A DNA stretch of 64,000 bases, from the NCBI RefSeq assembly GCF_964199755.1, contig NC_133901.1:11857556-11921555 (forward strand). The letters run 5' to 3'. Under the pieces are notes generated by a model. The model searched no databases and was not told where the DNA came from. It saw only the letters and a list, made by a program, of their open reading frames with translations. This document shows, piece after piece, positions 11,755 through 23,590 of this stretch. Within the stretch, counting starts at the first letter, position 1. The number at the start of each line of letters is the position of its first letter. Position numbers and translations under genes: made by a program. The DNA comes from Larus michahellis (lineage: Eukaryota > Chordata > Aves > Charadriiformes > Laridae).

Positions 11755-12897
11755 TTGCCGGCGGGCGGAGGGGTGCTGCGCGTTTTGCTGTTGCATCCGG
11801 CAGGGGGGCAGGTGCGGGTGTGGTTGCGGCAGGCGGGTGGGCGTGTGGGGCTGCGGGGCGTGTGGGAGGCTTGTGGAGGTTTTTTGGGCTGTTGTAGGCT
11901 TTTGCCGGCAGGCGGGGGGGTGTTGAGTGTTTTGGTGTTGCGAGTGGGGTGTTGCGGCAGGCGGGTGGGTGTGTGGGGCTGGAGGGCGCGGGGCGTGTGG
12001 GAGTGGTGTGTAAGTATTTTGGGGGGCAGTGTTGGGGCAGGTGCGGGTGTAGTTGCGGCAGGCGGGCGGGTGTGTGGGGCTGCGGGCCGTGTGGCAGGGG
12101 TGTGGAGGTTTTCTGGAGTGTTGCGCGTGGCATGTTGGGTGCTGTAGGCTTTTGGCGGCGGGCGGAGGGGTGTTGAGCGTTTTGGTGTTGCGGGTGGGGG
12201 GTTGTGTCGGGGGGGCAGGTGCGCGTGTGGTTGCGGCAGGCGGGTGGGTGTGTGGGGCTGCAGGGCACGTGGGAGGCTTGTGGAGGTTTTTTGGGTTGTT
12301 GGGTGCTGTAGGCTTTTGCCGGCAGGCGGGGGGGCGTTGAGTGTTTTGGTGTTGCGAGTGGGGTGTTGCGGCAGGCGGGTGGGTGTGCGGGGCTGCGGGG
12401 CGTGTAGCAGGGGTGTGGAGGTCTTTTGGGGTGTTGGGTGCTGTATGATTTTGGCGTCGGGCGGAGCGTCTGGCGAGCGTTGTGGTGTTGCGAGTGGGGT
12501 ATTGTGGCAGGCGTCGGGGCAGGTGCGTGTGTTGTTGCGGGAGGAGGGAGGGTGTGTGGGGCTGTAGGGCGTGTGCGGTGCGTGAGTGTGGTGTAAGTAC
12601 TTAGTGGTGTTGTGTGTGGGGTGTTGTGTTGTGTGAGGTGCGTGTGTTGTTGGGTGAGGCATGTGTGTGTGTGTGTAGGGCAGGGTGCGTGTGGTGAGGG
12701 GTGTGTATTTTTTGCGGGGTGTTGCGTGTGGGGTGTTGTTTTGTGTGAGGTGTGTTGTGGGTAGGTGCGTGTGTTGTGCGTGTGTTTGTGTGTGTGTGTG
12801 TGGTGTGAGGCGTTGTTGTGGGCGTGGGGGTGTGTGTGAGTGCGGGAGGGCGGTGTGGGCGGTGGGTGTGGAGAGGGCTGTTGTGGGGCAGAGGGGT

Positions 12898-13017
12898 GCC
12901 TACGGCCATACCACCCTGAGAACGCCCGATCTCGTCTGATCTCGGAAGCTAAGCAGGGCCGGGCCCGGTTAGTACTTGGATGGGAGACCGCCTGGGAATA
13001 CCGGGTGCTGTAGGCTT
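12898..13017 (+). rRNA. RNA5S: 5S rRNA gene, copy 12 of 45
   Basis: T62C in box A, shared only with copy 16. Its spacer is a mosaic: front like unit 7 (octamer missing, GTGTGTTTGCGG), back like unit 8 (CTGGCGTG). Unit 1,264 bp. Confidence 0.97.
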
Positions 13018-14161
13018 TTGGCGGAGGGGTGCTGCGCGTTTTGCTGTTGCATCTGGCAGGGGGGCAGGTGCGGGTGTGTTTGCGGCAGGCGGGTGGGCGT
13101 GTGGGGCTGCGGGGCGCGTGGGAGGCTTGTGGAGGTTTTTTGGGCTGTTGTAGGCTTTTGCCGGCAGGCGGGGGGGTGTTGAGTGTTTTGGTGTTGCGAG
13201 TGGGGTGTTGCGGCAGGCGGGTGGGTGTGTGGGGCTGGAGGGCGCGGGGCGTGTGGGAGTGGTGTGTAAGTATTTTGGGGGGCTGTGTTGGGGCAGGTGC
13301 GGGTGTGGTTGCGGCAGGCGGGCGGGTGTGAGGGGCTGCGGGCCGTGTGGCAGGGGTGTGGAGGTTTTCTGGCGTGTTGCGCGTGGCATGTTGGGTGCTG
13401 TAGGCTTTTGGCGGCGGGCGGAGGGGTGTTGAGCGTTTTGGTGTTGCGGGTGGGGGGTTGTGTCGGGGGGGCAGGTGCGTGTGTGGTTGCGGCAGGCGGG
13501 TGGGTGTGTGGGGCTGCAGGGCACGTGGGAGGCTTGTGGAGGTTTTTTGGGTTGTTGGGTGCTGTAGGCTTTTGCCGGCAGGCGGGGGGGCGTTGAGTGT
13601 TTTGGTGTTGCGAGTGGGGTGTTGCGGCAGGCGGGTGGGTGTGCGGGGCTGCGGGGCGTGTAGCAGGGGTGTGGAGGTCTTTTGGGGTGTTGGGTGCTGT
13701 ATGATTTTGGCGTCGGGCGGAGCGTCTGGCGAGCGTTGTGGTGTTGCGAGTGGGGTATTGTGGCAGGCGTCGGGGCAGGTGCGCGTGTTGTTGCGGGAGG
13801 AGGGAGGGTGTGTGGGGCTGTAGGGCGTGTGCGGTGCGTGAGTGTGGTGTAAGTACTTAGTGGTGTTGTGTGTGGGGTGTTGTGTTGTGTGAGGTGCGTG
13901 TGTTGTTGGGTGAGGCGTGTGTGTGTGTGTGTGCGTGTAGGGCAGGGTGCGTGTGGTGAGGGGTGTGTATTTTTTGCGGGGTGTTGCGTGTGGGGTGTTG
14001 TTTTGTGTGAGGTGTGTTGTGGGTAGGTGCGTGTGTTGTGCGTGTGTTTGTGTGTGTGTGTGTGTGGTGTGAGGCGTTGTTGTGGGCGTGGGGGTGTGTG
14101 TGAGTGCGGGAGGGCGGTGTGGGCGGTGGGTGTGGAGAGGGCTGTTGTGGGGCAGAGGGGT

Positions 14162-14281
14162 GCCTACGGCCATACCACCCTGAGAACGCCCGATCTCGTC
14201 TGATCTCAGAAGCTAAGCAGGGTCGGGCCCGGTTAGTACTTGGATGGGAGACCGCCTGGGAATACCGGGTGCTGTAGGCTT
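14162..14281 (+). rRNA. RNA5S: 5S rRNA gene, copy 13 of 45
   Basis: G47A, as in copy 9. S spacer. Confidence 0.97.
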
Positions 14282-15203
14282 TTGCCGGCGGGCGGAGGGG
14301 TGCTGCGCGTTTTGCTGTTGCGTCCGGCAGGGGGGCAGGTGCGGGTGTGGTTGCGGCAGGCGGGCGGGTGTGAGGGGCTGCGGGCCGTGTGGCAGGGGTG
14401 TGGAGGTTTTCTGGAGTGTTGCGCGTGGCATGTTGGGTGCTGTAGGCTTTTGGCGGCGGGCGGAGGGGTGTTGAGCGTTTTGGTGTTGCGGGTGGGGGGT
14501 TGTGTCGGGGGGGCAGGTGCGTGTGTGGTTGCGGCAGGCGGGTGGGTGTGTGGGGCTGCAGGGCACGTGGGAGGCTTGTGGAGGTTTTTTGGGTTGTTGG
14601 GTGCTGTAGGCTTTTGCCGGCAGGCGGGGGGGCGTTGAGTGTTTTGGTGTTGCGAGTGGGGTGTTGCGGCAGGCGGGTGGGTGTGCGGGGCTGCGGGGCG
14701 TGTAGCAGGGGTGTGGAGGTCTTTTGGGGTGTTGGGTGCTGTATGATTTTGGCGTCGGGCGGAGCGTCTGGCGAGCGTTGTGGTGTTGCGAGTGGGGTAT
14801 TGTGGCAGGCGTCGGGGCAGGTGCGCGTGTTGTTGCGGGAGGAGGGAGGGTGTGTGGGGCTGTAGGGCGTGTGCGGTGCGTGAGTGTGGTGTAAGTACTT
14901 AGTGGTGTTGTGTGTGGGGTGTTGTGTTGTGTGAGGTGCGTGTGTTGTTGGGTGAGGCGTGTGTGTGTGTGTGTGCGTGTAGGGCAGGGTGCGTGTGGTG
15001 AGGGGTGTGTATTTTTTGCGGGGTGTTGCGTGTGGGGTGTTGTTTTGTGTGAGGTGTGTTGTGGGTAGGTGCGTGTGTTGTGCGTGTGTTTGTGTGTGTG
15101 TGTGTGTGGTGTGAGGCGTTGTTGTGGGCGTGGGGGTGTGTGTGAGTGCGGGAGGGCGATGTGGGCGGTGGGTGTGGAGAGGGCTGTTGTGGGGCAGAGG
15201 GGT

Positions 15204-15323
15204 GCCTACGGCCATACCACCCTGAGAACGCCCGATCTCGTCTGATCTCGGAAGCTAAGCAGGGTCGGGCCCGGTTAGTACTTGGATGGGAGACCGCCTG
15301 GCAATACCGGGTGCTGTAGGCTT
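15204..15323 (+). rRNA. RNA5S: 5S rRNA gene, copy 14 of 45
   Basis: G99C, as in copy 10, with the same seven-G run downstream. L spacer; unit 1,266 bp. Confidence 0.97.
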
Positions 15324-16469
15324 TTGCCGGCGGGCGGAGGGGTGCTGCGCGTTTTGCTGTTGCATCCGGCAGGGGGGGCAGGTGCGGGTGTGGTTGCGGC
15401 AGGCGGGTGGGTGTGTGGGGCTGCAGGGCACGTGGGAGGCTTGTGGAGGTTTTTTGGGCTGTTGTAGGCTTTTGCCGGCAGGCGGGGGGGTGTTGAGTGT
15501 TTTGGTGTTGCGAGTGGGGTGTTGCGGCAGGCGGGTGGGTGTGTGGGGCTGGAGGGCGCGGGGCGTGTGGGAGTGGTGTGTAAGTATTTTGGGGGGCAGT
15601 GTTGGGGCAGGTGCGGGTGTAGTTGCGGCAGGCGGGCGGGTGTGTGGGGCTGCGGGCCGTGTGGCAGGGGTGTGGAGGTTTTCTGGAGTGTTGCGCGTGG
15701 CATGTTGGGTGCTGTAGGCTTTTGGCGGCGGGCGGAGGGGTGTTGAGCGTTTTGGTGTTGCGGGTGGGGGGTTGTGTCGGGGGGGCAGGTGCGCGTGTGG
15801 TTGCGGCAGGCGGGTGGGTGTGTGGGGCTGCAGGGCACGTGGGAGGCTTGTGGAGGTTTTTTGGGTTGTTGGGTGCTGTAGGCTTTTGCCGGCAGGCGGG
15901 GGGGCGTTGAGTGTTTTGGTGTTGCGAGTGGGGTGTTGCGGCAGGCGGGTGGGTGTGCGGGGCTGCGGGGCGTGTAGCAGGGGTGTGGAGGTCTTTTGGG
16001 GTGTTGGGTGCTGTATGATTTTGGCGTCGGGCGGAGCGTCTGGCGAGCGTTGTGGTGTTGCGAGTGGGGTATTGTGGCAGGCGTCGGGGCAGGTGCGTGT
16101 GTTGTTGCGGGAGGAGGGAGGGTGTGTGGGGCTGTAGGGCGTGTGCGGTGCGTGAGTGTGGTGTAAGTACTTAGTGGTGTTGTGTGTGGGGTGTTGTGTT
16201 GTGTGAGGTGCGTGTGTTGTTGGGTGAGGCATGTGTGTGTGTGTGTAGGGCAGGGTGCGTGTGGTGAGGGGTGTGTATTTTTTGCGGGGTGTTGCGTGTG
16301 GGGTGTTGTTTTGTGTGAGGTGTGTTGTGGGTAGGTGCGTGTGTTGTGCGTGTGTTTGTGTGTGTGTGTGTGTGGTGTGAGGCGTTGTTGTGGGCGTGGG
16401 GGTGTGTGTGAGTGCGGGAGGGCGGTGTGGGCGGTGGGTGTGGAGAGGGCTGTTGTGGGGCAGAGGGGT

Positions 16470-16589
16470 GCCTACGGCCATACCACCCTGAGAACGCCCG
16501 ATCTCGTCTGATCTCGGAAGCTAAGCAGGGTCGGGCCCGGTTAGTACTTGGATGGGAGACCGCCTGGGAATACCGGGTGCTGTAGGCTT
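16470..16589 (+). rRNA. RNA5S: 5S rRNA gene, copy 15 of 45
   Basis: Consensus gene, unlike its duplication partner copy 11. L spacer; unit 1,263 bp. Confidence 0.97.
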
Positions 16590-17732
16590 TTGCCGGCGGG
16601 CGGAGGGGTGCTGCGCGTTTTGCTGTTGCATCCGGCAGGGGGGCAGGTGCGGGTGTGGTTGCGGCAGGCGGGTGGGCGTGTGGGGCTGCGGGGCGTGTGG
16701 GAGGCTTGTGGAGGTTTTTTGGGCTGTTGTAGGCTTTTGCCGGCAGGCGGGGGGGTGTTGAGTGTTTTGGTGTTGCGAGTGGGGTGTTGCGGCAGGCGGG
16801 TGGGTGTGTGGGGCTGGAGGGCGCGGGGCGTGTGGGAGTGGTGTGTAAGTATTTTGGGGGGCAGTGTTGGGGCAGGTGCGGGTGTAGTTGCGGCAGGCGG
16901 GCGGGTGTGTGGGGCTGCGGGCCGTGTGGCAGGGGTGTGGAGGTTTTCTGGAGTGTTGCGCGTGGCATGTTGGGTGCTGTAGGCTTTTGGCGGCGGGCGG
17001 AGGGGTGTTGAGCGTTTTGGTGTTGCGGGTGGGGGGTTGTGTCGGGGGGGCAGGTGCGCGTGTGGTTGCGGCAGGCGGGTGGGTGTGTGGGGCTGCAGGG
17101 CACGTGGGAGGCTTGTGGAGGTTTTTTGGGTTGTTGGGTGCTGTAGGCTTTTGCCGGCAGGCGGGGGGGCGTTGAGTGTTTTGGTGTTGCGAGTGGGGTG
17201 TTGCGGCAGGCGGGTGGGTGTGCGGGGCTGCGGGGCGTGTAGCAGGGGTGTGGAGGTCTTTTGGGGTGTTGGGTGCTGTATGATTTTGGCGTCGGGCGGA
17301 GCGTCTGGCGAGCGTTGTGGTGTTGCGAGTGGGGTATTGTGGCAGGCGTCGGGGCAGGTGCGTGTGTTGTTGCGGGAGGAGGGAGGGTGTGTGGGGCTGT
17401 AGGGCGTGTGCGGTGCGTGAGTGTGGTGTAAGTACTTAGTGGTGTTGTGTGTGGGGTGTTGTGTTGTGTGAGGTGCGTGTGTTGTTGGGTGAGGCATGTG
17501 TGTGTGTGTGTAGGGCAGGGTGCGTGTGGTGAGGGGTGTGTATTTTTTGCGGGGTGTTGCGTGTGGGGTGTTGTTTTGTGTGAGGTGTGTTGTGGGTAGG
17601 TGCGTGTGTTGTGCGTGTGTTTGTGTGTGTGTGTGTGGTGTGAGGCGTTGTTGTGGGCGTGGGGGTGTGTGTGAGTGCGGGAGGGCGGTGTGGGCGGTGG
17701 GTGTGGAGAGGGCTGTTGTGGGGCAGAGGGGT

Positions 17733-17852
17733 GCCTACGGCCATACCACCCTGAGAACGCCCGATCTCGTCTGATCTCGGAAGCTAAGCAGGGCCGGGCC
17801 CGGTTAGTACTTGGATGGGAGACCGCCTGGGAATACCGGGTGCTGTAGGCTT
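17733..17852 (+). rRNA. RNA5S: 5S rRNA gene, copy 16 of 45
   Basis: T62C in box A, as in copy 12. S spacer; unit 1,042 bp. Confidence 0.97.
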
Positions 17853-18774
17853 TTGCCGGCGGGCGGAGGGGTGCTGCGCGTTTTGCTGTTGCGTCCGGCA
17901 GGGGGGCAGGTGCGGGTGTGGTTGCGGCAGGCGGGCGGGTGTGAGGGGCTGCGGGCCGTGTGGCAGGGGTGTGGAGGTTTTCTGGAGTGTTGCGCGTGGC
18001 ATGTTGGGTGCTGTAGGCTTTTGGCGGCGGGCGGAGGGGTGTTGAGCGTTTTGGTGTTGCGGGTGGGGGGTTGTGTCGGGGGGGCAGGTGCGTGTGTGGT
18101 TGCGGCAGGCGGGTGGGTGTGTGGGGCTGCAGGGCACGTGGGAGGCTTGTGGAGGTTTTTTGGGTTGTTGGGTGCTGTAGGCTTTTGCCGGCAGGCGGGG
18201 GGGCGTTGAGTGTTTTGGTGTTGCGAGTGGGGTGTTGCGGCAGGCGGGTGGGTGTGCGGGGCTGCGGGGCGTGTAGCAGGGGTGTGGAGGTCTTTTGGGG
18301 TGTTGGGTGCTGTATGATTTTGGCGTCGGGCGGAGCGTCTGGCGAGCGTTGTGGTGTTGCGAGTGGGGTATTGTGGCAGGCGTCGGGGCAGGTGCGCGTG
18401 TTGTTGCGGGAGGAGGGAGGGTGTGTGGGGCTGTAGGGCGTGTGCGGTGCGTGAGTGTGGTGTAAGTACTTAGTGGTGTTGTGTGTGGGGTGTTGTGTTG
18501 TGTGAGGTGCGTGTGTTGTTGGGTGAGGCGTGTGTGTGTGTGTGTGCGTGTAGGGCAGGGTGCGTGTGGTGAGGGGTGTGTATTTTTTGCGGGGTGTTGC
18601 GTGTGGGGTGTTGTTTTGTGTGAGGTGTGTTGTGGGTAGGTGCGTGTGTTGTGCGTGTGTTTGTGTGTGTGTGTGTGTGGTGTGAGGCGTTGTTGTGGGC
18701 GTGGGGGTGTGTGTGAGTGCGGGAGGGCGGTGTGGGCGGTGGGTGTGGAGAGGGCTGTTGTGGGGCAGAGGGGT

Positions 18775-18894
18775 GCCTACGGCCATACCACCCTGAGAAC
18801 GCCCGATCTCGTCTGATCTCGGAAGCTAAGCAGGGTCGGGCCCGGTTAGTACTTGGATGGGAGACCGCCTGGGAATACCGGGTGCTGTAGGCTT
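18775..18894 (+). rRNA. RNA5S: 5S rRNA gene, copy 17 of 45
   Basis: Consensus gene. The GT tract of its S spacer ends in GCATGTAG (about 19,588), a variant also found in unit 24. Confidence 0.97.
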
Positions 18895-19816
18895 TTGCCG
18901 GCGGGCGGAGGGGTGCTGCGCGTTTTGCTGTTGCGTCCGGCAGGGGGGCAGGTGCGGGTGTGGTTGCGGCAGGCGGGCGGGTGTGAGGGGCTGCGGGCCG
19001 TGTGGCAGGGGTGTGGAGGTTTTCTGGAGTGTTGCGCGTGGCATGTTGGGTGCTGTAGGCTTTTGGCGGCGGGCGGAGGGGTGTTGAGCGTTTTGGTGTT
19101 GCGGGTGGGGGGTTGTGTCGGGGGGGCAGGTGCGTGTGTGGTTGCGGCAGGCGGGTGGGTGTGTGGGGCTGCAGGGCACGTGGGAGGCTTGTGGAGGTTT
19201 TTTGGGTTGTTGGGTGCTGTAGGCTTTTGCCGGCAGGCGGGGGGGCGTTGAGTGTTTTGGTGTTGCGAGTGGGGTGTTGCGGCAGGCGGGTGGGTGTGCG
19301 GGGCTGCGGGGCGTGTAGCAGGGGTGTGGAGGTCTTTTGGGGTGTTGGGTGCTGTATGATTTTGGCGTCGGGCGGAGCGTCTGGCGAGCGTTGTGGTGTT
19401 GCGAGTGGGGTATTGTGGCAGGCGTCGGGGCAGGTGCGCGTGTTGTTGCGGGAGGAGGGAGGGTGTGTGGGGCTGTAGGGCGTGTGCGGTGCGTGAGTGT
19501 GGTGTAAGTACTTAGTGGTGTTGTGTGTGGGGTGTTGTGTTGTGTGAGGTGCGTGTGTTGTTGGGTGAGGCGTGTGTGTGTGTGTGTGCATGTAGGGCAG
19601 GGTGCGTGTGGTGAGGGGTGTGTATTTTTTGCGGGGTGTTGCGTGTGGGGTGTTGTTTTGTGTGAGGTGTGTTGTGGGTAGGTGCGTGTGTTGTGCGTGT
19701 GTTTGTGTGTGTGTGTGTGTGGTGTGAGGCGTTGTTGTGGGCGTGGGGGTGTGTGTGAGTGCGGGAGGGCGGTGTGGGCGGTGGGTGTGGAGAGGGCTGT
19801 TGTGGGGCAGAGGGGT

Positions 19817-19936
19817 GCCTACGGCCATACCACCCTGAGAACGCCCGATCTCGTCTGATCTCGGAAGCTAAGCAGGGTCGGGCCCGGTTAGTACTTGGAT
19901 GGGAGACCGCCTGGGAATACCGGGTGCTGTAGGCTT
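19817..19936 (+). rRNA. RNA5S: 5S rRNA gene, copy 18 of 45
   Basis: Consensus gene. Its S spacer has GGGGGACAGG instead of a six-G run, shared with units 25 and 35. Unit 1,040 bp. Confidence 0.97.
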
Positions 19937-20856
19937 TTGCCGGCGGGCGGAGGGGTGCTGCGCGTTTTGCTGTTGCGTCCGGCAGGGGGACAGGTGCGGG
20001 TGTGGTTGCGGCAGGCGGGCGGGTGTGAGGGGCTGCGGGCCGTGTGGCAGGGGTGTGGAGGTTTTCTGGAGTGTTGCGCGTGGCATGTTGGGTGCTGTAG
20101 GCTTTTGGCGGCGGGCGGAGGGGTGTTGAGCGTTTTGGTGTTGCGGGTGGGGGGTTGTGTCGGGGGGGCAGGTGCGTGTGTGGTTGCGGCAGGCGGGTGG
20201 GTGTGTGGGGCTGCAGGGCACGTGGGAGGCTTGTGGAGGTTTTTTGGGTTGTTGGGTGCTGTAGGCTTTTGCCGGCAGGCGGGGGGGCGTTGAGTGTTTT
20301 GGTGTTGCGAGTGGGGTGTTGCGGCAGGCGGGTGGGTGTGCGGGGCTGCGGGGCGTGTAGCAGGGGTGTGGAGGTCTTTTGGGGTGTTGGGTGCTGTATG
20401 ATTTTGGCGTCGGGCGGAGCGTCTGGCGAGCGTTGTGGTGTTGCGAGTGGGGTATTGTGGCAGGCGTCGGGGCAGGTGCGCGTGTTGTTGCGGGAGGAGG
20501 GAGGGTGTGTGGGGCTGTAGGGCGTGTGCGGTGCGTGAGTGTGGTGTAAGTACTTAGTGGTGTTGTGTGTGGGGTGTTGTGTTGTGTGAGGTGCGTGTGT
20601 TGTTGGGTGAGGCGTGTGTGTGTGTGTGTGCGTGTAGGGCAGGGTGCGTGTGGTGAGGGGTGTGTATTTTTTGCGGGGTGTTGCGTGTGGGGTGTTGTTT
20701 TGTGTGAGGTGTGTTGTGGGTAGGTGCGTGTGTTGTGCGTGTGTTTGTGTGTGTGTGTGTGGTGTGAGGCGTTGTTGTGGGCGTGGGGGTGTGTGTGAGT
20801 GCGGGAGGGCGGTGTGGGCGGTGGGTGTGGAGAGGGCTGTTGTGGGGCAGAGGGGT

Positions 20857-20976
20857 GCCTACGGCCATACCACCCTGAGAACGCCCGATCTCGTCTGATC
20901 TCGGAAGCTAAGCAGGGTCGGGCCCGGTTAGTACTTGGATGGGAGACCGCCCGGGAATACCGGGTGCTGTAGGCTT
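20857..20976 (+). rRNA. RNA5S: 5S rRNA gene, copy 19 of 45
   Basis: T96C in box C. S spacer; unit 1,042 bp. Confidence 0.97.
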
Positions 20977-21898
20977 TTGCCGGCGGGCGGAGGGGTGCTG
21001 CGCGTTTTGCTGTTGCGTCCGGCAGGGGGGCAGGTGCGGGTGTGGTTGCGGCAGGCGGGCGGGTGTGAGGGGCTGCGGGCCGTGTGGCAGGGGTGTGGAG
21101 GTTTTCTGGAGTGTTGCGCGTGGCATGTTGGGTGCTGTAGGCTTTTGGCGGCGGGCGGAGGGGTGTTGAGCGTTTTGGTGTTGCGGGTGGGGGGTTGTGT
21201 CGGGGGGGCAGGTGCGTGTGTGGTTGCGGCAGGCGGGTGGGTGTGTGGGGCTGCAGGGCACGTGGGAGGCTTGTGGAGGTTTTTTGGGTTGTTGGGTGCT
21301 GTAGGCTTTTGCCGGCAGGCGGGGGGGCGTTGAGTGTTTTGGTGTTGCGAGTGGGGTGTTGCGGCAGGCGGGTGGGTGTGCGGGGCTGCGGGGCGTGTAG
21401 CAGGGGTGTGGAGGTCTTTTGGGGTGTTGGGTGCTGTATGATTTTGGCGTCGGGCGGAGCGTCTGGCGAGCGTTGTGGTGTTGCGAGTGGGGTATTGTGG
21501 CAGGCGTCGGGGCAGGTGCGCGTGTTGTTGCGGGAGGAGGGAGGGTGTGTGGGGCTGTAGGGCGTGTGCGGTGCGTGAGTGTGGTGTAAGTACTTAGTGG
21601 TGTTGTGTGTGGGGTGTTGTGTTGTGTGAGGTGCGTGTGTTGTTGGGTGAGGCGTGTGTGTGTGTGTGTGCGTGTAGGGCAGGGTGCGTGTGGTGAGGGG
21701 TGTGTATTTTTTGCGGGGTGTTGCGTGTGGGGTGTTGTTTTGTGTGAGGTGTGTTGTGGGTAGGTGCGTGTGTTGTGCGTGTGTTTGTGTGTGTGTGTGT
21801 GTGGTGTGAGGCGTTGTTGTGGGCGTGGGGGTGTGTGTGAGTGCGGGAGGGCGGTGTGGGCGGTGGGTGTGGAGAGGGCTGTTGTGGGGCAGAGGGGT

Positions 21899-22018
21899 GC
21901 CTACGGCCATACCACCCTGAGAACGCCCGATCTCGTCTGATCTCGGAAGCTAAGCAGGGTCGGGCCCGGTTAGTACTTGGATGGGAGACCGCCTGGGAAT
22001 ACCGGGTGCTGTAGGCTT
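21899..22018 (+). rRNA. RNA5S: 5S rRNA gene, copy 20 of 45
   Basis: Consensus gene heading the longest unit of the window (1,572 bp). Confidence 0.97.
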
Positions 22019-23470
22019 TTGCCGGCGGGCGGAGGGGTGCTGCGCGTTTTGCTGTTGCATCCGGCAGGGGGGCAGGTGCGGGTGTGGTTGCGGCAGGCGG
22101 GTGGGCGTGTGGGGCTGCGGGGCGTGTGGGAGGCTTGTGGAGGTTTTTTGGGCTGTTGTAGGCTTTTGCCGGCAGGCGGGGGGGTGTTGAGTGTTTTGGT
22201 GTTGCGAGTGGGTGTTGCGGCAGGCGGGCGGGTTTGTGGGGCTGCGGGCCGTGTGGCAGGGGTGTGGAGGTTTTCTGGAGTGTTGCGCGTGGCATGTTGG
22301 GTGCTGTAGGCTTTTGGCGGCGGGCAGAGGGGTGTTGAGCGTTTTGGTGTTGCGGGTGGGGGGTTGTGTCGGGGGGGCAGGTGCGCGTGTGGTTGTGGCA
22401 GGCGGGTGGGTGTGTGGGGCTGCAGGGCACGTGGGAGGCTTGTGGAGGTTTTTTGGGCTGTTGTAGGCTTTTGCCGGCAGGCGGGGGGGTGTTGAGTGTT
22501 TTGGTGTTGCGAGTGGGGTGTTGCGGCAGGCGGGTGGGTGTGTGGGGCTGGAGGGCGCGGGGCGTGTGGGAGTGGTGTGTAAGTATTTTGGGGGGCTGTG
22601 TTGGGGCAGGTGCGGGTGTAGTTGCGGCAGGCGGGCGGGTGTGTGGGGCTGCGGGCCGTGTGGCAGGGGTGTGGAGGTTTTCTGGAGTGTTGCGCGTGGC
22701 ATGTTGGGTGCTGTAGGCTTTTGGCGGCGGGCGGAGGGGTGTTGAGCGTTTTGGTGTTGCGGGTGGGGGGTTGTGTCGGGGGGGCAGGTGCGCGTGTGGT
22801 TGCGGCAGGCGGGTGGGTGTGTGGGGCTGCAGGGCACGTGGGAGGCTTGTGGAGGTTTTTTGGGTTGTTGGGTGCTGTAGGCTTTTGCCGGCAGGCGGGG
22901 GGGCGTTGAGTGTTTTGGTGTTGCGAGTGGGGTGTTGCGGCAGGCGGGTGGGTGTGCGGGGCTGCGGGGCGTGTAGCAGGGGTGTGGAGGTCTTTTGGGG
23001 TGTTGGGTGCTGTATGATTTTGGCGTCGGGCGGAGCGTCTGGCGAGCGTTGTGGTGTTGCGAGTGGGGTATTGTGGCAGGCGTCGGGGCAGGTGCGTGTG
23101 TTGTTGCGGGAAGAGGGAGGGTGTGTGGGGCTGTAGGGCGTGTGCGGTGCGTGAGTGTGGTGTAAGTACTTAGTGGTGTTGTGTGTGGGGTGTTGTGTTG
23201 TGTGAGGTGCATGTGTTGTTGGGTGAGGCGTGTATGTGTGTGTGTGTAGGGCAGGGTGCGTGTGGTGAGGGGTGTGTATTTTTTGCGGGGTGTTGCGTGT
23301 GGGGTGTTGTTTTGTGTGAGGTGTGTTGTGGGTAGGTGCGTGTGTTGTGCGTGTGTTTGTGTGTGTGTGTGTGTGGTGTGAGGCGTTGTTGTGGGCGTGG
23401 GGGTGTGTGTGAGTGCGGGAGGGCGGTGTGGGCGGTGGGTGTGGAGAGGGCTGTTGTGGGGCAGAGGGGT
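22019..23470 (+). repeat. Expanded 5S spacer of unit 20
   Basis: An L-type spacer with about 300 bp of additional sub-repeats. The GGGCCGTGTGGCAGGGG module occurs twice (near 22,246 and 22,652), as does the module with TTTTTTGGGCTGTTGTAGG (near 22,145 and 22,451). This looks like a slip or unequal exchange between sub-repeats inside one spacer. A TGTATGTG interruption of the GT tract (about 23,233) is unique to it. Confidence 0.88.
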
Positions 23471-23590
23471 GCCTACGGCCATACCACCCTGAGAACGCCC
23501 GATCTCGTCTGATCTCGGAAGCTAAGCAGGGTCGGGCCCGGTTAGTACTTGGATGGGAGACCGCCTGGGAATACCGGGTGCTGTAGGCTT
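23471..23590 (+). rRNA. RNA5S: 5S rRNA gene, copy 21 of 45
   Basis: Consensus gene. S spacer with the CTGGCGTG variant, and GCCAGCAGG in place of GCCGGCAGG near 23,926. Confidence 0.97.

Larger units (their letters stand above)
9327..12897 (+). repeat. Internal duplication A, left copy (units 9-11)
   Basis: 3,571 bp whose partner is 14162-17732, offset exactly 4,835 bp. Three gene starts coincide under the offset. The pair share private variants: G47A in copies 9 and 13, G99C plus a seven-G run after copies 10 and 14, and T62C in the genes that follow (copies 12 and 16). Divergence is low but not zero: copy 11 has C92T and T96C, while its partner, copy 15, is consensus. Confidence 0.85.
14162..17732 (+). 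repeat. Internal duplication A, right copy (units 13-15)
   Basis: Partner of 9327-12897 at offset 4,835 bp. The match fails in the following unit, where copy 16 has an S spacer but copy 12 has the mosaic L-length spacer, so the right boundary lies within or just after the T62C gene. Confidence 0.85.
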
